15,317 bases of DNA from Bacteroidales bacterium UBA1458 (GTDB lineage Bacteria > Bacteroidota > Bacteroidia > Bacteroidales > VadinHA17). Positions within the stretch are counted from its first letter, which is position 1. Every line of letters starts with the position of its first letter. Both the position numbers and the translations under genes were made by a program. The stretch spans positions 2,116-17,432 of the forward strand of contig DCSU01000046.1 of the NCBI GenBank assembly GCA_002325785.1, in the 5' to 3' direction. Of the stretch, positions 1 through 7,435 are shown in pieces. Below the pieces are notes generated by a model. It was not told the DNA's origin. It saw nothing but the letters and a program-made list of their open reading frames with translations, and ran no database searches.

Positions 1-1142
1 CAGCAGCACGCACCATGAAATTCACCTTCGGGATCGGCCCGGACTTCTTCCCGGAGATAGCCAAACTGCGTGCTGCACGTATGCTGTGGGCAACGATTGT
101 CAGGGCCTGGGGCCCGAAACAGGATCAGGATACCATGATGGATATTCACTCGGTCACCGGCCGATGGAACAAGACACTGTACGACCCGTACGTCAACATG
201 CTCAGGACGCAGACAGAAGCAATGTCCGCCGTGCTGGGAGGCGCCGGGTCGATCACCGTCGAACCTTTTGACACAGTCTTCCGCAACGCTGACGAATTCT
301 CGGAGAGGATAGCCCGCAACCAGCAGCTGCTCCTGGCTGAGGAGGCGCACCTCGACAAGGTGGCTGACCCCGCAGCAGGTTCATACTACGTCGAGGAGCT
401 TACCTCAATGATGGCTCACGAGGCATGGAAACTCTTTCTGGAGATCGAGAGCGAGGGTGGTTTCCTGCAGGCATTGCGTAACGGAACCATCCAGAACAGA
501 ATAAAGGCTGCAGCAGACCTTCGCAAAAGCGATGTAGCAAAAAGAAAGGAGATACTTCTGGGTACAAACCAGTATCCGGCCTTCGGCGAGCATACCGCAC
601 CGTCACATGACCCGGCCAGGCTGTTTCCCGAATCTGCGCCCGCACCCAAACCCGCAACATCATCAGCAACCACCGCCTCACAGGATGAGGAGGTAATCCC
701 TATTAAACCCTCACGTGGCGCTGAGGAGTTCGAGAGGCTGAGGCTGACAACCGAAAAGACTCAGCACAGACCCATGGCCTTCATGCTTACCATCGGTAAC
801 CCTGCTATGCGCAGCGCAAGGGCACAGTTTTCCTCCAACTTCTTTGCCGTGGCAGGGTATGAGGTGAGGAACAATAACGGCTTTGAGACAGTCTCCGAAG
901 GCGTCAGTGCCGCATTGGAAGCCAAAGCTGATATTATTGTTATCTGCAGCTCGGATGATGAATATGCGACAATAGCACCTGAGATCTTCAGGATGACGGC
1001 AGGCAGGGCTACAGTGGTCGTTGCCGGAAACCCGCCGTGCACTGATGCCCTCAAGGCCGAAGGGATTGAACATTTCATCAGCGTGCGCTCGAATGTGCTC
1101 GAGACCCTGCAGATGTTTAACAGGATACTGGGAATAAACTGA
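1..1142 (+). CDS. mutA: Methylmalonyl-CoA mutase small (beta) subunit, 5'-truncated by the window
   Basis: C-terminal part of the non-catalytic subunit of adenosylcobalamin-dependent methylmalonyl-CoA mutase, which partners MutB to interconvert succinyl-CoA and (R)-methylmalonyl-CoA in the cytoplasm. The reading frame is open from base 3, so the first ATG (base 15) is internal and the true start lies upstream. Visible are the end of the TIM-barrel domain (FFPEIAKLRAARMLW, DPAAGSYYVEELT), a Pro/Ala/Ser-rich linker at about bases 588-704, and a C-terminal Rossmann-like domain. In that domain the cobalamin-ligand motif DxHxxG of MutB is replaced by a segment around NPAMRSARA with no histidine, which is known for this subunit family and shows that it does not bind B12. 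mutB starts 6 bp downstream, so the two are co-transcribed. The same barrel motifs recur in MutB, reflecting the ancient duplication of the pair. Confidence 0.95.
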   Translation, partial: AARTMKFTFGIGPDFFPEIAKLRAARMLWATIVRAWGPKQDQDTMMDIHSVTGRWNKTLYDPYVNMLRTQTEAMSAVLGGAGSITVEPFDTVFRNADEFSERIARNQQLLLAEEAHLDKVADPAAGSYYVEELTSMMAHEAWKLFLEIESEGGFLQALRNGTIQNRIKAAADLRKSDVAKRKEILLGTNQYPAFGEHTAPSHDPARLFPESAPAPKPATSSATTASQDEEVIPIKPSRGAEEFERLRLTTEKTQHRPMAFMLTIGNPAMRSARAQFSSNFFAVAGYEVRNNNGFETVSEGVSAALEAKADIIVICSSDDEYATIAPEIFRMTAGRATVVVAGNPPCTDALKAEGIEHFISVRSNVLETLQMFNRILGIN

Positions 1143-1148
1143 TCAGAG

Positions 1149-3305
1149 ATGAGCAAAAGACCAAAATTCACAGAGCACGACCCCTACAGGGTTTCAGCGC
1201 CATCAAGGAATATACAGAAGTGGGAGAAGGAGAATGGCGTCAGCCCAACCTGGGAGACACCGGAACGCATCCGTCTCAAGAGCGTTTATTCTCATGAAGA
1301 TCTCCATGGGATGGAGCACCTGAACTATGCAGCAGGACTGCCACCTTACCTTCGCGGACCCTATTCAGCAATGTACGCCATGTTGCCATGGACTATCAGG
1401 CAGTATGCCGGCTTCTCCACGGCTGAGGAGTCCAATGCTTTCTACCGCAGGAACCTGGCGGCAGGGCAGAAGGGACTTTCAGTAGCCTTTGATCTGGCCA
1501 CACACCGCGGCTATGACTCCGACCACGAGCGGGTCCAGGGTGACGTGGGCAAGGCGGGCGTGGCCGTAGATTCGGTCCTCGACATGAAGATTCTCTTTGA
1601 CCAGATACCACTGAACCAGATGTCGGTCTCAATGACCATGAACGGCGCAGTGCTGCCTGTCATGGCTTTTTATATAGTGGCTGGCCTGGAGCAGGGCGCA
1701 AAGCTCGAGGAGCTGCAAGGCACCATCCAGAATGACATTCTCAAGGAGTTCATGGTGCGTAACACATACATCTATCCTCCTGCCTTCTCAATGCGTATCA
1801 TTGCGGACATTTTCAGGTACACCTCTGAGCGGATGCCGAAGTTCAACAGCATCTCCATCTCCGGTTATCACATGCAGGAGGCCGGCGCCACCGCTGACCT
1901 GGAGCTTGCCTACACTCTTGCCGACGGGCTGGAGTACCTGCGCACAGGGGTGAACTCAGGGCTTAACATCGATGATTTTGCCCCGCGCCTCTCATTCTTT
2001 TGGGCCAGCGGGACGAACTTCTTCATGGAGATAGCCAAGATGAGGGCAGCACGCATGCTCTGGGCAAAGATCGTAAGCGAATTCAACCCGAAGAACCCCA
2101 AGTCGCTGGCACTCCGCACCCACACCCAGACCTCAGGATGGAGTCTCACCGAACAGGACCCCTTCAACAATGTAGGGCGCACATGCATTGAGGCGATGGC
2201 GGCAGTTCTGGGTCATACCCAGAGCCTGCATACCAACGCTCTGGATGAGGCCATAGCGCTGCCAACCGACTCCTCGGCGAGGATAGCTCGCAATACACAG
2301 ATATTCCTCCAGGAGGAGACCGGTATCGTCAAGGCCGTTGACCCATGGGCGGGGTCATACTATGTGGAGACCCTCACTGATGAGCTGGCACACAAGGCAT
2401 GGGAACTGATACAGGAGGTGGAGAGCCTCGGCGGGATGGCCAAAGCCATTGAGTCAGGCATACCCAAGATGAGGATAGAAGAGGCAGCTGCCAGGGCCCA
2501 GGCCAGGATCGACTCCGGGGCACAGACCATCGTGGGCATCAACAAATACCGTCTTGAAAAGGAGGATCCGCTGGAGATCCTAACCGTTGACAATAGCGCC
2601 GTACGCGACTCCCAGATCAGAAGGCTGGAGCAGCTCAGGGCCGGCCGCAACGAAGAAGAGTGCAGGAAGGCTCTCGATGCCATCACCCGCGCAGTGAAAT
2701 CAGGAGAGGGAAACCTCCTTGAACTGGCAGTGGATGCTGCATCAAAGAGAGCCACCCTTGGTGAGATATCATACGCATGTGAAAAAATAGCAGGGAGATA
2801 TAAAGCTGTGATAAGAACAATTTCAGGAGTATATTCATCAGAATATAAGTCAGACTCAGATTTCGAGGAGGCAAAGGCCCTTGCTGCAGAGTTCGCTGCA
2901 AGAGCCGGAAGACAACCCCGGATAATGATTGCAAAGATGGGACAGGACGGTCATGACCGCGGAGCGAAGGTAATATCCACAGGATATGCCGACATAGGGT
3001 TCGACGTAGACATCGGGCCGCTGTTCCAGACACCGGCAGAAGCTGCCCGGCAGGCCGTGGAGAACGACGTGCACCTGCTGGGTGTCTCCAGCCTGGCGGC
3101 AGGACATAAGACACTCATTCCGCAGGTAATTAATGAACTGAAGAAGCTTGGCCGCGAAGATATCATGGTGATTGCCGGAGGGGTTATTCCCGCGCAGGAC
3201 TATCAGTTCCTTTATGATGCAGGGGTGGCTGCCATTTTCGGTCCCGGTACCTCTGTGTCGAAAACAGCAAAACAGATATTATCTTTGCTGTTGCAGACAG
3301 TATGA
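1149..3305 (+). CDS. mutB: Methylmalonyl-CoA mutase large (alpha) catalytic subunit
   Basis: Catalytic subunit (718 aa, normal length for the family) of the B12 enzyme that rearranges succinyl-CoA and methylmalonyl-CoA, a step of succinate-to-propionate fermentation or propionate assimilation. The N-terminal substrate-binding TIM barrel contains RQYAGFST (Tyr86, equivalent to the known active-site Tyr), the TIQND and VRNTYIYPP segments, and GYHMQEAGA with the catalytic His241. The C-terminal cobalamin domain starts near residue 588 and carries the base-off motif D600-x-H602-x-x-G605 (GQDGHDRG), followed by GVSSLAAGH and the nucleotide-tail segment AGGVIPAQDY. The ATG is 6 bp after the mutA stop, without a strong Shine-Dalgarno. 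The last codon and stop overlap the next gene's start (ATGA). No B12 riboswitch can be judged because the operon's 5' end is outside the window. Family assignment is essentially certain. Confidence 0.98.
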   Translation: MSKRPKFTEHDPYRVSAPSRNIQKWEKENGVSPTWETPERIRLKSVYSHEDLHGMEHLNYAAGLPPYLRGPYSAMYAMLPWTIRQYAGFSTAEESNAFYRRNLAAGQKGLSVAFDLATHRGYDSDHERVQGDVGKAGVAVDSVLDMKILFDQIPLNQMSVSMTMNGAVLPVMAFYIVAGLEQGAKLEELQGTIQNDILKEFMVRNTYIYPPAFSMRIIADIFRYTSERMPKFNSISISGYHMQEAGATADLELAYTLADGLEYLRTGVNSGLNIDDFAPRLSFFWASGTNFFMEIAKMRAARMLWAKIVSEFNPKNPKSLALRTHTQTSGWSLTEQDPFNNVGRTCIEAMAAVLGHTQSLHTNALDEAIALPTDSSARIARNTQIFLQEETGIVKAVDPWAGSYYVETLTDELAHKAWELIQEVESLGGMAKAIESGIPKMRIEEAAARAQARIDSGAQTIVGINKYRLEKEDPLEILTVDNSAVRDSQIRRLEQLRAGRNEEECRKALDAITRAVKSGEGNLLELAVDAASKRATLGEISYACEKIAGRYKAVIRTISGVYSSEYKSDSDFEEAKALAAEFAARAGRQPRIMIAKMGQDGHDRGAKVISTGYADIGFDVDIGPLFQTPAEAARQAVENDVHLLGVSSLAAGHKTLIPQVINELKKLGREDIMVIAGGVIPAQDYQFLYDAGVAAIFGPGTSVSKTAKQILSLLLQTV

Positions 3306-3955
3306 GAATATTCCTGATCATAACCATAATTGCTGCCATGGCCGTCATGGCCGGATGTGGCAGTTCGCGGAAACCCCGGACCGCACCGGCAGAGCCTGCT
3401 CCCGCAGCACCCCCAGATGCGCCGGCGCCGGCAGAATCCTATCCTGAGGTGGCGCCCTTCGGCAATGCCGCTCTTGCCGGCAAACCCGGCGAAGAGGAAG
3501 CCGCCACCCCCCACGTATGGGATTTCCGCGATGCAACCACATGGCTGCTGGGCGATATCAACCGGGGGATGCTTCTTAACCGGCCTCACTCAGAATGGTT
3601 TCTTGACGGGTACCAAGAATACCAGCCGGACCCGACATTCATGTCAGAACTGGTGGAACAGGAGACTGATGACCTGACAATCACAATAGTCCTTGGCACA
3701 TGGTGCCCTGACAGCAGGAGAGAGGTGCCCAGGTTCATGAAGATAGTTGACCTGTGGGGCTTCCCCAGGGATAAGATAAGGTTCATTGGTGTAGATATCA
3801 ATAAGATCGCACCCCTGGCTGATTACAAGGAACTTGGTATTGAGAGGGTGCCAACATTTATCTTTTATGAAAATTATTCAGAGAAGGGACGCATCATTGA
3901 AGTTCCTGTTACGTCTTTAGAACAGGATACCAGAAATATCCTTACAGGAAAATAA
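3302..3955 (+). CDS. Lipoprotein with single-cysteine thioredoxin-like domain
   Basis: 217-aa protein with a lipoprotein signal peptide: hydrophobic residues 3-17 and lipobox MAGC with the lipidated Cys19. A Pro/Ala/Glu-rich spacer (about 24-70) follows, typical of a tether, then a thioredoxin-fold domain from about 75 to 217. The active-site region reads LGTWCPDSRREVPRF, so the usual CxxC is CxxS (Cys135, Ser138) with only one cysteine, while the cis-proline motif RVPTF (Pro184) is kept. It resembles the Thioredoxin_9-type families. It therefore probably acts through a monothiol mechanism or as a binding protein in the cell envelope rather than as a dithiol oxidoreductase; that is inference. 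Its ATG overlaps the mutB stop by 4 bp, so the two are translationally coupled, although no functional link to the mutase is obvious. The substrate is unknown. Confidence 0.8.
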   Translation: MRIFLIITIIAAMAVMAGCGSSRKPRTAPAEPAPAAPPDAPAPAESYPEVAPFGNAALAGKPGEEEAATPHVWDFRDATTWLLGDINRGMLLNRPHSEWFLDGYQEYQPDPTFMSELVEQETDDLTITIVLGTWCPDSRREVPRFMKIVDLWGFPRDKIRFIGVDINKIAPLADYKELGIERVPTFIFYENYSEKGRIIEVPVTSLEQDTRNILTGK

Positions 3956-3977
3956 GGAACATTTAATACTTGAACCA

Positions 3978-4478
3978 ATGGAAGAAGTAAAAAGCAGCAA
4001 TCAGCAATCAGGCGTGGGTATAGGAGCCCTGGTGACTGCCATCATAGCGTTTCTGATAGCAGTAGTGCCCTGCCTCGGCCTTATAGCAATCATACCGGCC
4101 GTGATAGCCATAGTACTGGCTGTAATAGGTCTGTCCAGATCAAACAACAACCAGGGGATGCTCGTCGGCGGACTTGTGGTAGCCATCATCGCTCTTATGA
4201 TCTCTGTGTCGCAGAGTTTTGTCATCGGCAAGATTGCCAATAAGTCGGGCAACTGGGCTACGGATATCGAAAGTGTGATTAAAGATGTTACCGATGACCT
4301 TGAGCAGGAGTTTGGCGACAATGAGGTTACCATACGCATTAACAATGATGGCGAGACAGTGGATATCAAGGCGTCAACCAAGCGTGATGAGTTGAAGGAC
4401 AGGCTCGACGACCTTGAAGGCACGGCAGACACCGTTAACAAAGATACTGTAAAGGACTCTACTTCAGGGCAGTGGTAA
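3978..4478 (+). CDS. DUF4190-like small membrane protein
   Basis: 166-aa protein of unknown function. Two hydrophobic segments (about residues 14-51, probably a hairpin of two helices around the VVPCLGL turn, and 62-80) with the intervening LSRSNNNQG linker give the pattern of the DUF4190 family: a hydrophobic block, a polar loop and a GLVVAIIALMIS-type block. A hydrophilic tail (about 84-166) rich in Asp, Glu, Thr and Lys follows, with no cysteine or recognisable domain, probably exposed on one membrane face. It begins 22 bp after the lipoprotein gene and its last 7 bp overlap the next gene, so it belongs to the same transcript. An intrinsic terminator lies about 50 bp past its stop codon. 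The family call rests on the pattern of hydrophobic segments only. Confidence 0.65.
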   Translation: MEEVKSSNQQSGVGIGALVTAIIAFLIAVVPCLGLIAIIPAVIAIVLAVIGLSRSNNNQGMLVGGLVVAIIALMISVSQSFVIGKIANKSGNWATDIESVIKDVTDDLEQEFGDNEVTIRINNDGETVDIKASTKRDELKDRLDDLEGTADTVNKDTVKDSTSGQW

Positions 4479-4891
4479 AACTGAATCCCTCCAGCAGACC
4501 CTATTTAGCACTCAATGTCATATTCGCCGGAGTAATCCTTTTAATATTGGGTTACTCCTTTTTTTATTCCCCTGATGAAGAGAGATACCCTGTTCCCTGC
4601 GTTCACGAAAAGATCACCGGAGAACCCTGTCCATCTTGCGGGCTGTCACATGCATTCTCTCTGATAGTCAGGGGGAGGATTGATGAGGCGCTTGAGTGGA
4701 ACAGCCAGTCGGTGCGGGTATTTCTCTTCTTCGCACTGCAGCTGGTGATGCGCATAGTGTTGGGAGCAGTTTCGCTTGAGACCGTCAGAGGACTGAAACG
4801 GGTTACCGTCACAGATGCGGTGGTCTCGTCCGCCATGGCTCTGGTGGCCTTCTTCCCTTTTATGAGGGCGCTGTGGCTGTCACTTTTCTGA
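4472..4891 (+). CDS. DUF2752-like membrane protein, GTG start
   Basis: 139-aa integral membrane protein of unknown function. It has three likely membrane helices (about 13-32, 82-101, 113-134) and, between the first and second, the family signature CPSCGLSHAF (residues 53-62) preceded by a further conserved Cys43. The arrangement of a first helix, a Cys-rich CPxCGxxxA motif and later helices matches DUF2752. The start is GTG at 4472, overlapping the DUF4190 gene by 7 bp; no ATG lies before the first helix, so the GTG is preferred and translation is probably coupled to the upstream gene. An intrinsic-terminator-like hairpin with seven T lies at 4529-4565 inside codons about 20-31, so full-length transcription may be limited. 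The last six codons and the stop are part of a 33-bp tandem repeat that continues downstream. Confidence 0.75.
   Translation: MVKLNPSSRPYLALNVIFAGVILLILGYSFFYSPDEERYPVPCVHEKITGEPCPSCGLSHAFSLIVRGRIDEALEWNSQSVRVFLFFALQLVMRIVLGAVSLETVRGLKRVTVTDAVVSSAMALVAFFPFMRALWLSLF
4529..4565 (+). terminator. Intrinsic terminator inside the DUF2752 coding region
   Basis: The left arm GGAGTAATCC (4529-4538) pairs with the right arm GGGTTACTCC (4549-4558) over 10 bp (nine Watson-Crick pairs and one U-G) around a 10-nt A/T loop. Seven T follow directly (4559-4565). It lies about 50 bp after the DUF4190 stop and would end the mutA-to-DUF4190 transcript. Because it lies within the next gene, translating ribosomes could melt the hairpin and allow read-through. 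The structure is seen in the sequence; its activity is inferred. Confidence 0.65.
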
Positions 4892-5003
4892 TTGCCGGAC
4901 TACTTGTGGCCTGTACTCTTCTGACATCCGGGTTCGCTGTAGAAGTCACTTTTCAGCCTTCGGTGTTCGTTGTGGCTGTCACTCTTCTGATACCCGGTCG
5001 CCG
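4872..5003. repeat. Four imperfect 33-bp tandem units between convergent genes
   Basis: Units start at 4872, 4905, 4938 and 4971, exactly 33 bp apart. Each starts TGTGG or TGTAG and contains a core close to CACTTTTCTGA. The outer units are the most alike: 19 of their first 20 bases match, about 26 of 33 overall. Unit 1 encodes the last codons and stop of the DUF2752 gene; unit 4 encodes the last seven codons and stop of recX on the other strand. The period is a multiple of three, so the in-frame TGA recurs. No other gene is visible in the gap 4892-4978. Confidence 0.75.
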
Positions 5004-5467
5004 GTCACCCTGTTGATGGCATCATAAACCAGGTGGCTTTCAAAACCTTTTCCCAGGGCATATCTCAAGAGCTTGCCCTTCAAGTCCATCCGGTTCTTCG
5101 CCTTTATTTTTTTCTTCTGTTCTTCAATTATCTTCCGGAGCAGGGCATGATACTCCTCCTCATCAATGGAGCCGAGACCTGAAGCGATGGCCTCCGGATC
5201 CACTTTTTTGCTCTTCAGCATCATTGAAATCTTAACCCGGCCCCAGTGGCTGTGCCTGAAGTGATCGAGGACAAAGGCACGGCTGTAGCGATGCTCGTCA
5301 ATGAATTTCTCCGAGCCAAGCCTGTTGATGATCCACTCAATTGTCTCACCCTCTCTCGCCCCCCACCTTTCCAGGAGTGATATTATGTCGCTGATACAGT
5401 ATTCCCTGCCTGAGCATATTCTCATTGCTCTCTGCAGGAGCTCTTCCCGTTCCCTGTTATCAGCCAT
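4979..5467 (-). CDS. recX: RecX family regulatory protein
   Basis: 162-aa cytoplasmic modulator of RecA; family members bind the RecA filament and inhibit recombinase activity. The sequence is the usual all-helical three-repeat build: an N-terminal repeat with AMRICSGREYCISDIISLLERWG (residues about 14-36 in two parts: AMRICSGREY and CISDIISLLERWG), a middle repeat with the hallmark FIDEHRYSRAFVLDHFR (about 55-71) followed by WGRVKISMMLKSKKV, and a C-terminal repeat with KLLRYALGKGFESHLVYDAI. The length is normal for the family. The ATG at 5467 overlaps the prmC stop by 8 bp, so it is co-transcribed from the prmC promoter and probably translationally coupled. recA is not in the window. The last seven residues are encoded by the terminal copy of a 33-bp tandem repeat, suggesting that the C-terminal tail is recently altered or unimportant. 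Confidence 0.9.
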   Translation of the reverse strand: MADNREREELLQRAMRICSGREYCISDIISLLERWGAREGETIEWIINRLGSEKFIDEHRYSRAFVLDHFRHSHWGRVKISMMLKSKKVDPEAIASGLGSIDEEEYHALLRKIIEEQKKKIKAKNRMDLKGKLLRYALGKGFESHLVYDAINRVTGDRVSEE

Positions 5468-6326
5468 TTCGCTCTGCTTTTATGAACCTTTGTTTTCCCC
5501 TTATGTCGTCAATTATGGTGACCTGCCGGTAGATGTCAGGGGTTAGCAGCCGTGCTGTTGCGGAGGCCAGGTTCTCATTGACCTCCAGCCACAGCGTGCC
5601 TCCCGGTGTCAGCGAAGTTTCGGCTACCTGAGCTATCCTGCGGTAATAGAGCAGAGGGTCTTCGTCAGGGACGAAGAGAGCCTCATGGGGTTCGTGTTCA
5701 AGCACATTGATGTGCATGCCCTTTTTCTCACTTTCTGTAACATACGGGGGATTGCTGACGATAAGCTCGCTGCCGGAGTGATATAACTGGCCGGGACTGA
5801 ATATGTCAGCTTCAATGAGGGTTACTGAAGCGCCCGAGGTGGCAATGTTGCGTGCAGCCACCTGTAGTGCTGTCTGGGAGTTGTCCGTTGCCACCACCGT
5901 GGCTGCGGGAAAGGCGAGTGAAAGTGATATGGCTATGCAGGCTGAGCCGGTGCACAGGTCGGTGGCCCTGCCTGAAAAACCCGGATTCTCCCGGATGATC
6001 TGCCCAGCCATCTCTTCCGTCTCCGGCCTGGGGATGAGTACGCCGGGCTCCACCCCGATACGGTGTCCGCAGAATTCTGTGTAGCCGAAGATATATTGGA
6101 GCGGTTCCCCTTCAGCGGCTCTTGTGGCGGCGTAGATCATCCGCTCAAGGGCTGCCGGGTCAGGTTGCCGGTCGCCGAAGGCCATCCGGGCTGCCCGGCT
6201 CATTCCTGTGTATTCCAGTATGATGGATGATGCCAGTGCCTCTGCCTCCTCATTTGACCACGCCTGTTTAAGCAGGGAAAAGATATGAGAGCGAATTTCG
6301 CTTATTGTTTGTAACTTTTCGGCCAT
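5460..6326 (-). CDS. prmC: Release factor glutamine N5-methyltransferase
   Basis: 288-aa S-adenosylmethionine-dependent methyltransferase (PrmC/HemK) that methylates the glutamine of the GGQ motif in release factors RF1 and RF2, tuning translation termination. An N-terminal helical domain (1-85) contains the PLQYIFGYTEFCG segment. The Rossmann domain follows, with the linker motif IPRPETEE (98-105), SAM-binding motif I DLCTGSACIA (123-132) and the catalytic NPPY at 192-195, which grips the substrate glutamine. Motif I departs slightly from the usual D-x-GTGSG, with Cys and Ala at the first and last glycine positions. The start at 6326 is supported by family-like N-terminal sequence and lack of another Met before residue 42. 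It is divergent from ribD across 25 bp and is followed directly by recX. A TAnnTTTG element ends only 4 nt before the ATG. Confidence 0.95.
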   Translation of the reverse strand: MAEKLQTISEIRSHIFSLLKQAWSNEEAEALASSIILEYTGMSRAARMAFGDRQPDPAALERMIYAATRAAEGEPLQYIFGYTEFCGHRIGVEPGVLIPRPETEEMAGQIIRENPGFSGRATDLCTGSACIAISLSLAFPAATVVATDNSQTALQVAARNIATSGASVTLIEADIFSPGQLYHSGSELIVSNPPYVTESEKKGMHINVLEHEPHEALFVPDEDPLLYYRRIAQVAETSLTPGGTLWLEVNENLASATARLLTPDIYRQVTIIDDIRGKQRFIKAERNG

Positions 6327-6330
6327 GATT

Positions 6331-6361
6331 CAAAGATAGGAAATTGCATTCATGGCTCAAC
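6331..6361 (-). promoter_or_regulatory. prmC-recX promoter (Bacteroidota type)
   Basis: On the - strand, TTG (6360-6358) is followed after 19 nt by TATCTTTG (6338-6331), a perfect TAnnTTTG -7 element at the expected spacing for the primary sigma factor of this phylum. The prmC ATG begins 4 nt after the element, so transcription would start at or within a base or two of the ATG. The -33 part lies inside codons 3-4 of ribD on the opposite strand. Confidence 0.6.
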
Positions 6362-7416
6362 CTGATGATCTGATCTATATGCGCCGCTGTCTTGAGCTTG
6401 CAGCCAGGGCGGAGGGGTTCACCTCCCCGAACCCTATGGTAGGGGCGGTGGTGGTGCATAACGGCGTGATCATAGGTGAGGGTTATCATCTCAGGGCCGG
6501 GACGCCCCATGCCGAGGTCCATGCCCTGAACGCGGTGAAGGACCGGAGCCTGCTGCCCTCATCAACCCTCTATGCAAGCCTTGAGCCCTGTTCGCACTAC
6601 GGACGCACTCCTCCCTGCGCTGATCTCATTATCAGCAGCGGCATACGCAGGGTAGTGGTGGGCACCGTTGACACCAGCCTGAAGGTCGCGGGCAGAGGCA
6701 TTGCGCGAATGAAGGAGGCAGGCCTGGAGGTGGTGACCGGAGTAGATGAGGAGGAGTGCCGACGCATTAACAAAAGATTCTTTTCATGGCATGAGAGACA
6801 CCGGCCGTATGTGGTATTGAAGTGGGCCCGCAGTGCCGACGGATTCATCGACCTTGCCAGACAACCCGGTGATACGGCAGAGCCGCACTGGATCACCGGT
6901 ACCACTGAACGGATACTGGTGCACCGGTGGCGTGCTGCCGAAGATGCCATCCTCGCCGGAGGCGGCACCATACGGGCCGACAACCCGTCGCTTGACGTGC
7001 GCCTATGGAAGGGAAGAAACCCCCTGAGGGTTATTGTGAGCCGCAGCGGAGCCATGGACCCTCACTCTAAAGTGTTTGACGGTGCGGTGGACACCATTCT
7101 CTTCACATGTAACAGCAAGATCAGCCTGCCAGGAGTAAAGACTGTTAAACTTGGTGATAACCAGTATTTTATCGAAGAGGTGCTGCAGTTCCTGCATAGC
7201 ATGGGCGTACAGTCCCTGTTCGTCGAGGGCGGAGCCTTCATAATCAGACATTTTATCGAGACCGGATTGTGGGATGAAGCACGCCGCTTTACCGGTACCA
7301 TGCGCTTTGGCAGCGGTGTGCCTGACCCGTTCCCCGGGTTCAGACCGGAAAAAACAGTAAAATTTGAGAAAAGTATCCTCGAAATTATGCATCATTTCCC
7401 AAAAGCTTCCGTATAA
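6352..7416 (+). CDS. ribD: Bifunctional riboflavin biosynthesis deaminase/reductase
   Basis: 354-aa cytoplasmic enzyme catalysing two successive riboflavin steps: deamination of the 2,5-diamino-6-ribosylamino-pyrimidinone phosphate and NADPH-dependent reduction of the ribosyl side chain. The N-terminal cytidine-deaminase-like domain (1-145) has SPNPMVGAVVV, the zinc and proton-shuttle motif H53-A-E55 and the second zinc motif EPCSHYGRTPPC (zinc Cys80 and Cys89). The C-terminal reductase domain (about 150-350) shows RPYVVLKWARSADG, ITG near 181, AILAGGGTIRADNPSL and the VEGGAF loop near 291. The length is typical. The ATG at 6352 is 25 bp from the divergent prmC start. A weak AGGA lies about 10 bp upstream, and a TAACTTTT -7-like box (6312-6319), one base off consensus, lies inside prmC. 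No FMN riboswitch fits in this gap. It stands alone, followed by the promoter of the next unit. Confidence 0.97.
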   Translation: MAQPDDLIYMRRCLELAARAEGFTSPNPMVGAVVVHNGVIIGEGYHLRAGTPHAEVHALNAVKDRSLLPSSTLYASLEPCSHYGRTPPCADLIISSGIRRVVVGTVDTSLKVAGRGIARMKEAGLEVVTGVDEEECRRINKRFFSWHERHRPYVVLKWARSADGFIDLARQPGDTAEPHWITGTTERILVHRWRAAEDAILAGGGTIRADNPSLDVRLWKGRNPLRVIVSRSGAMDPHSKVFDGAVDTILFTCNSKISLPGVKTVKLGDNQYFIEEVLQFLHSMGVQSLFVEGGAFIIRHFIETGLWDEARRFTGTMRFGSGVPDPFPGFRPEKTVKFEKSILEIMHHFPKASV

Positions 7417-7435
7417 CTATTGTTAATAACTACCC

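Noticed and set aside
761..1171. Open frame of 136 codons on the - strand opposite the mutA 3' end
   Set aside because: Shadow of mutA, spanning the mutA-mutB junction with no promoter or domain.
3280..3287. TATCTTTG on the + strand, 14 bp before the lipoprotein start
   Set aside because: It matches the -7 consensus but lies in mutB codons, has no TTG at the right distance, and several chance matches are expected in 15 kb of double-stranded sequence.
7413..7432. Short direct repeat ATAACTA twice after the ribD stop, considered as an operator or terminator
   Set aside because: Only 7 bp, A/T-rich, not palindromic and without a stem and T tract; chance is a sufficient explanation.
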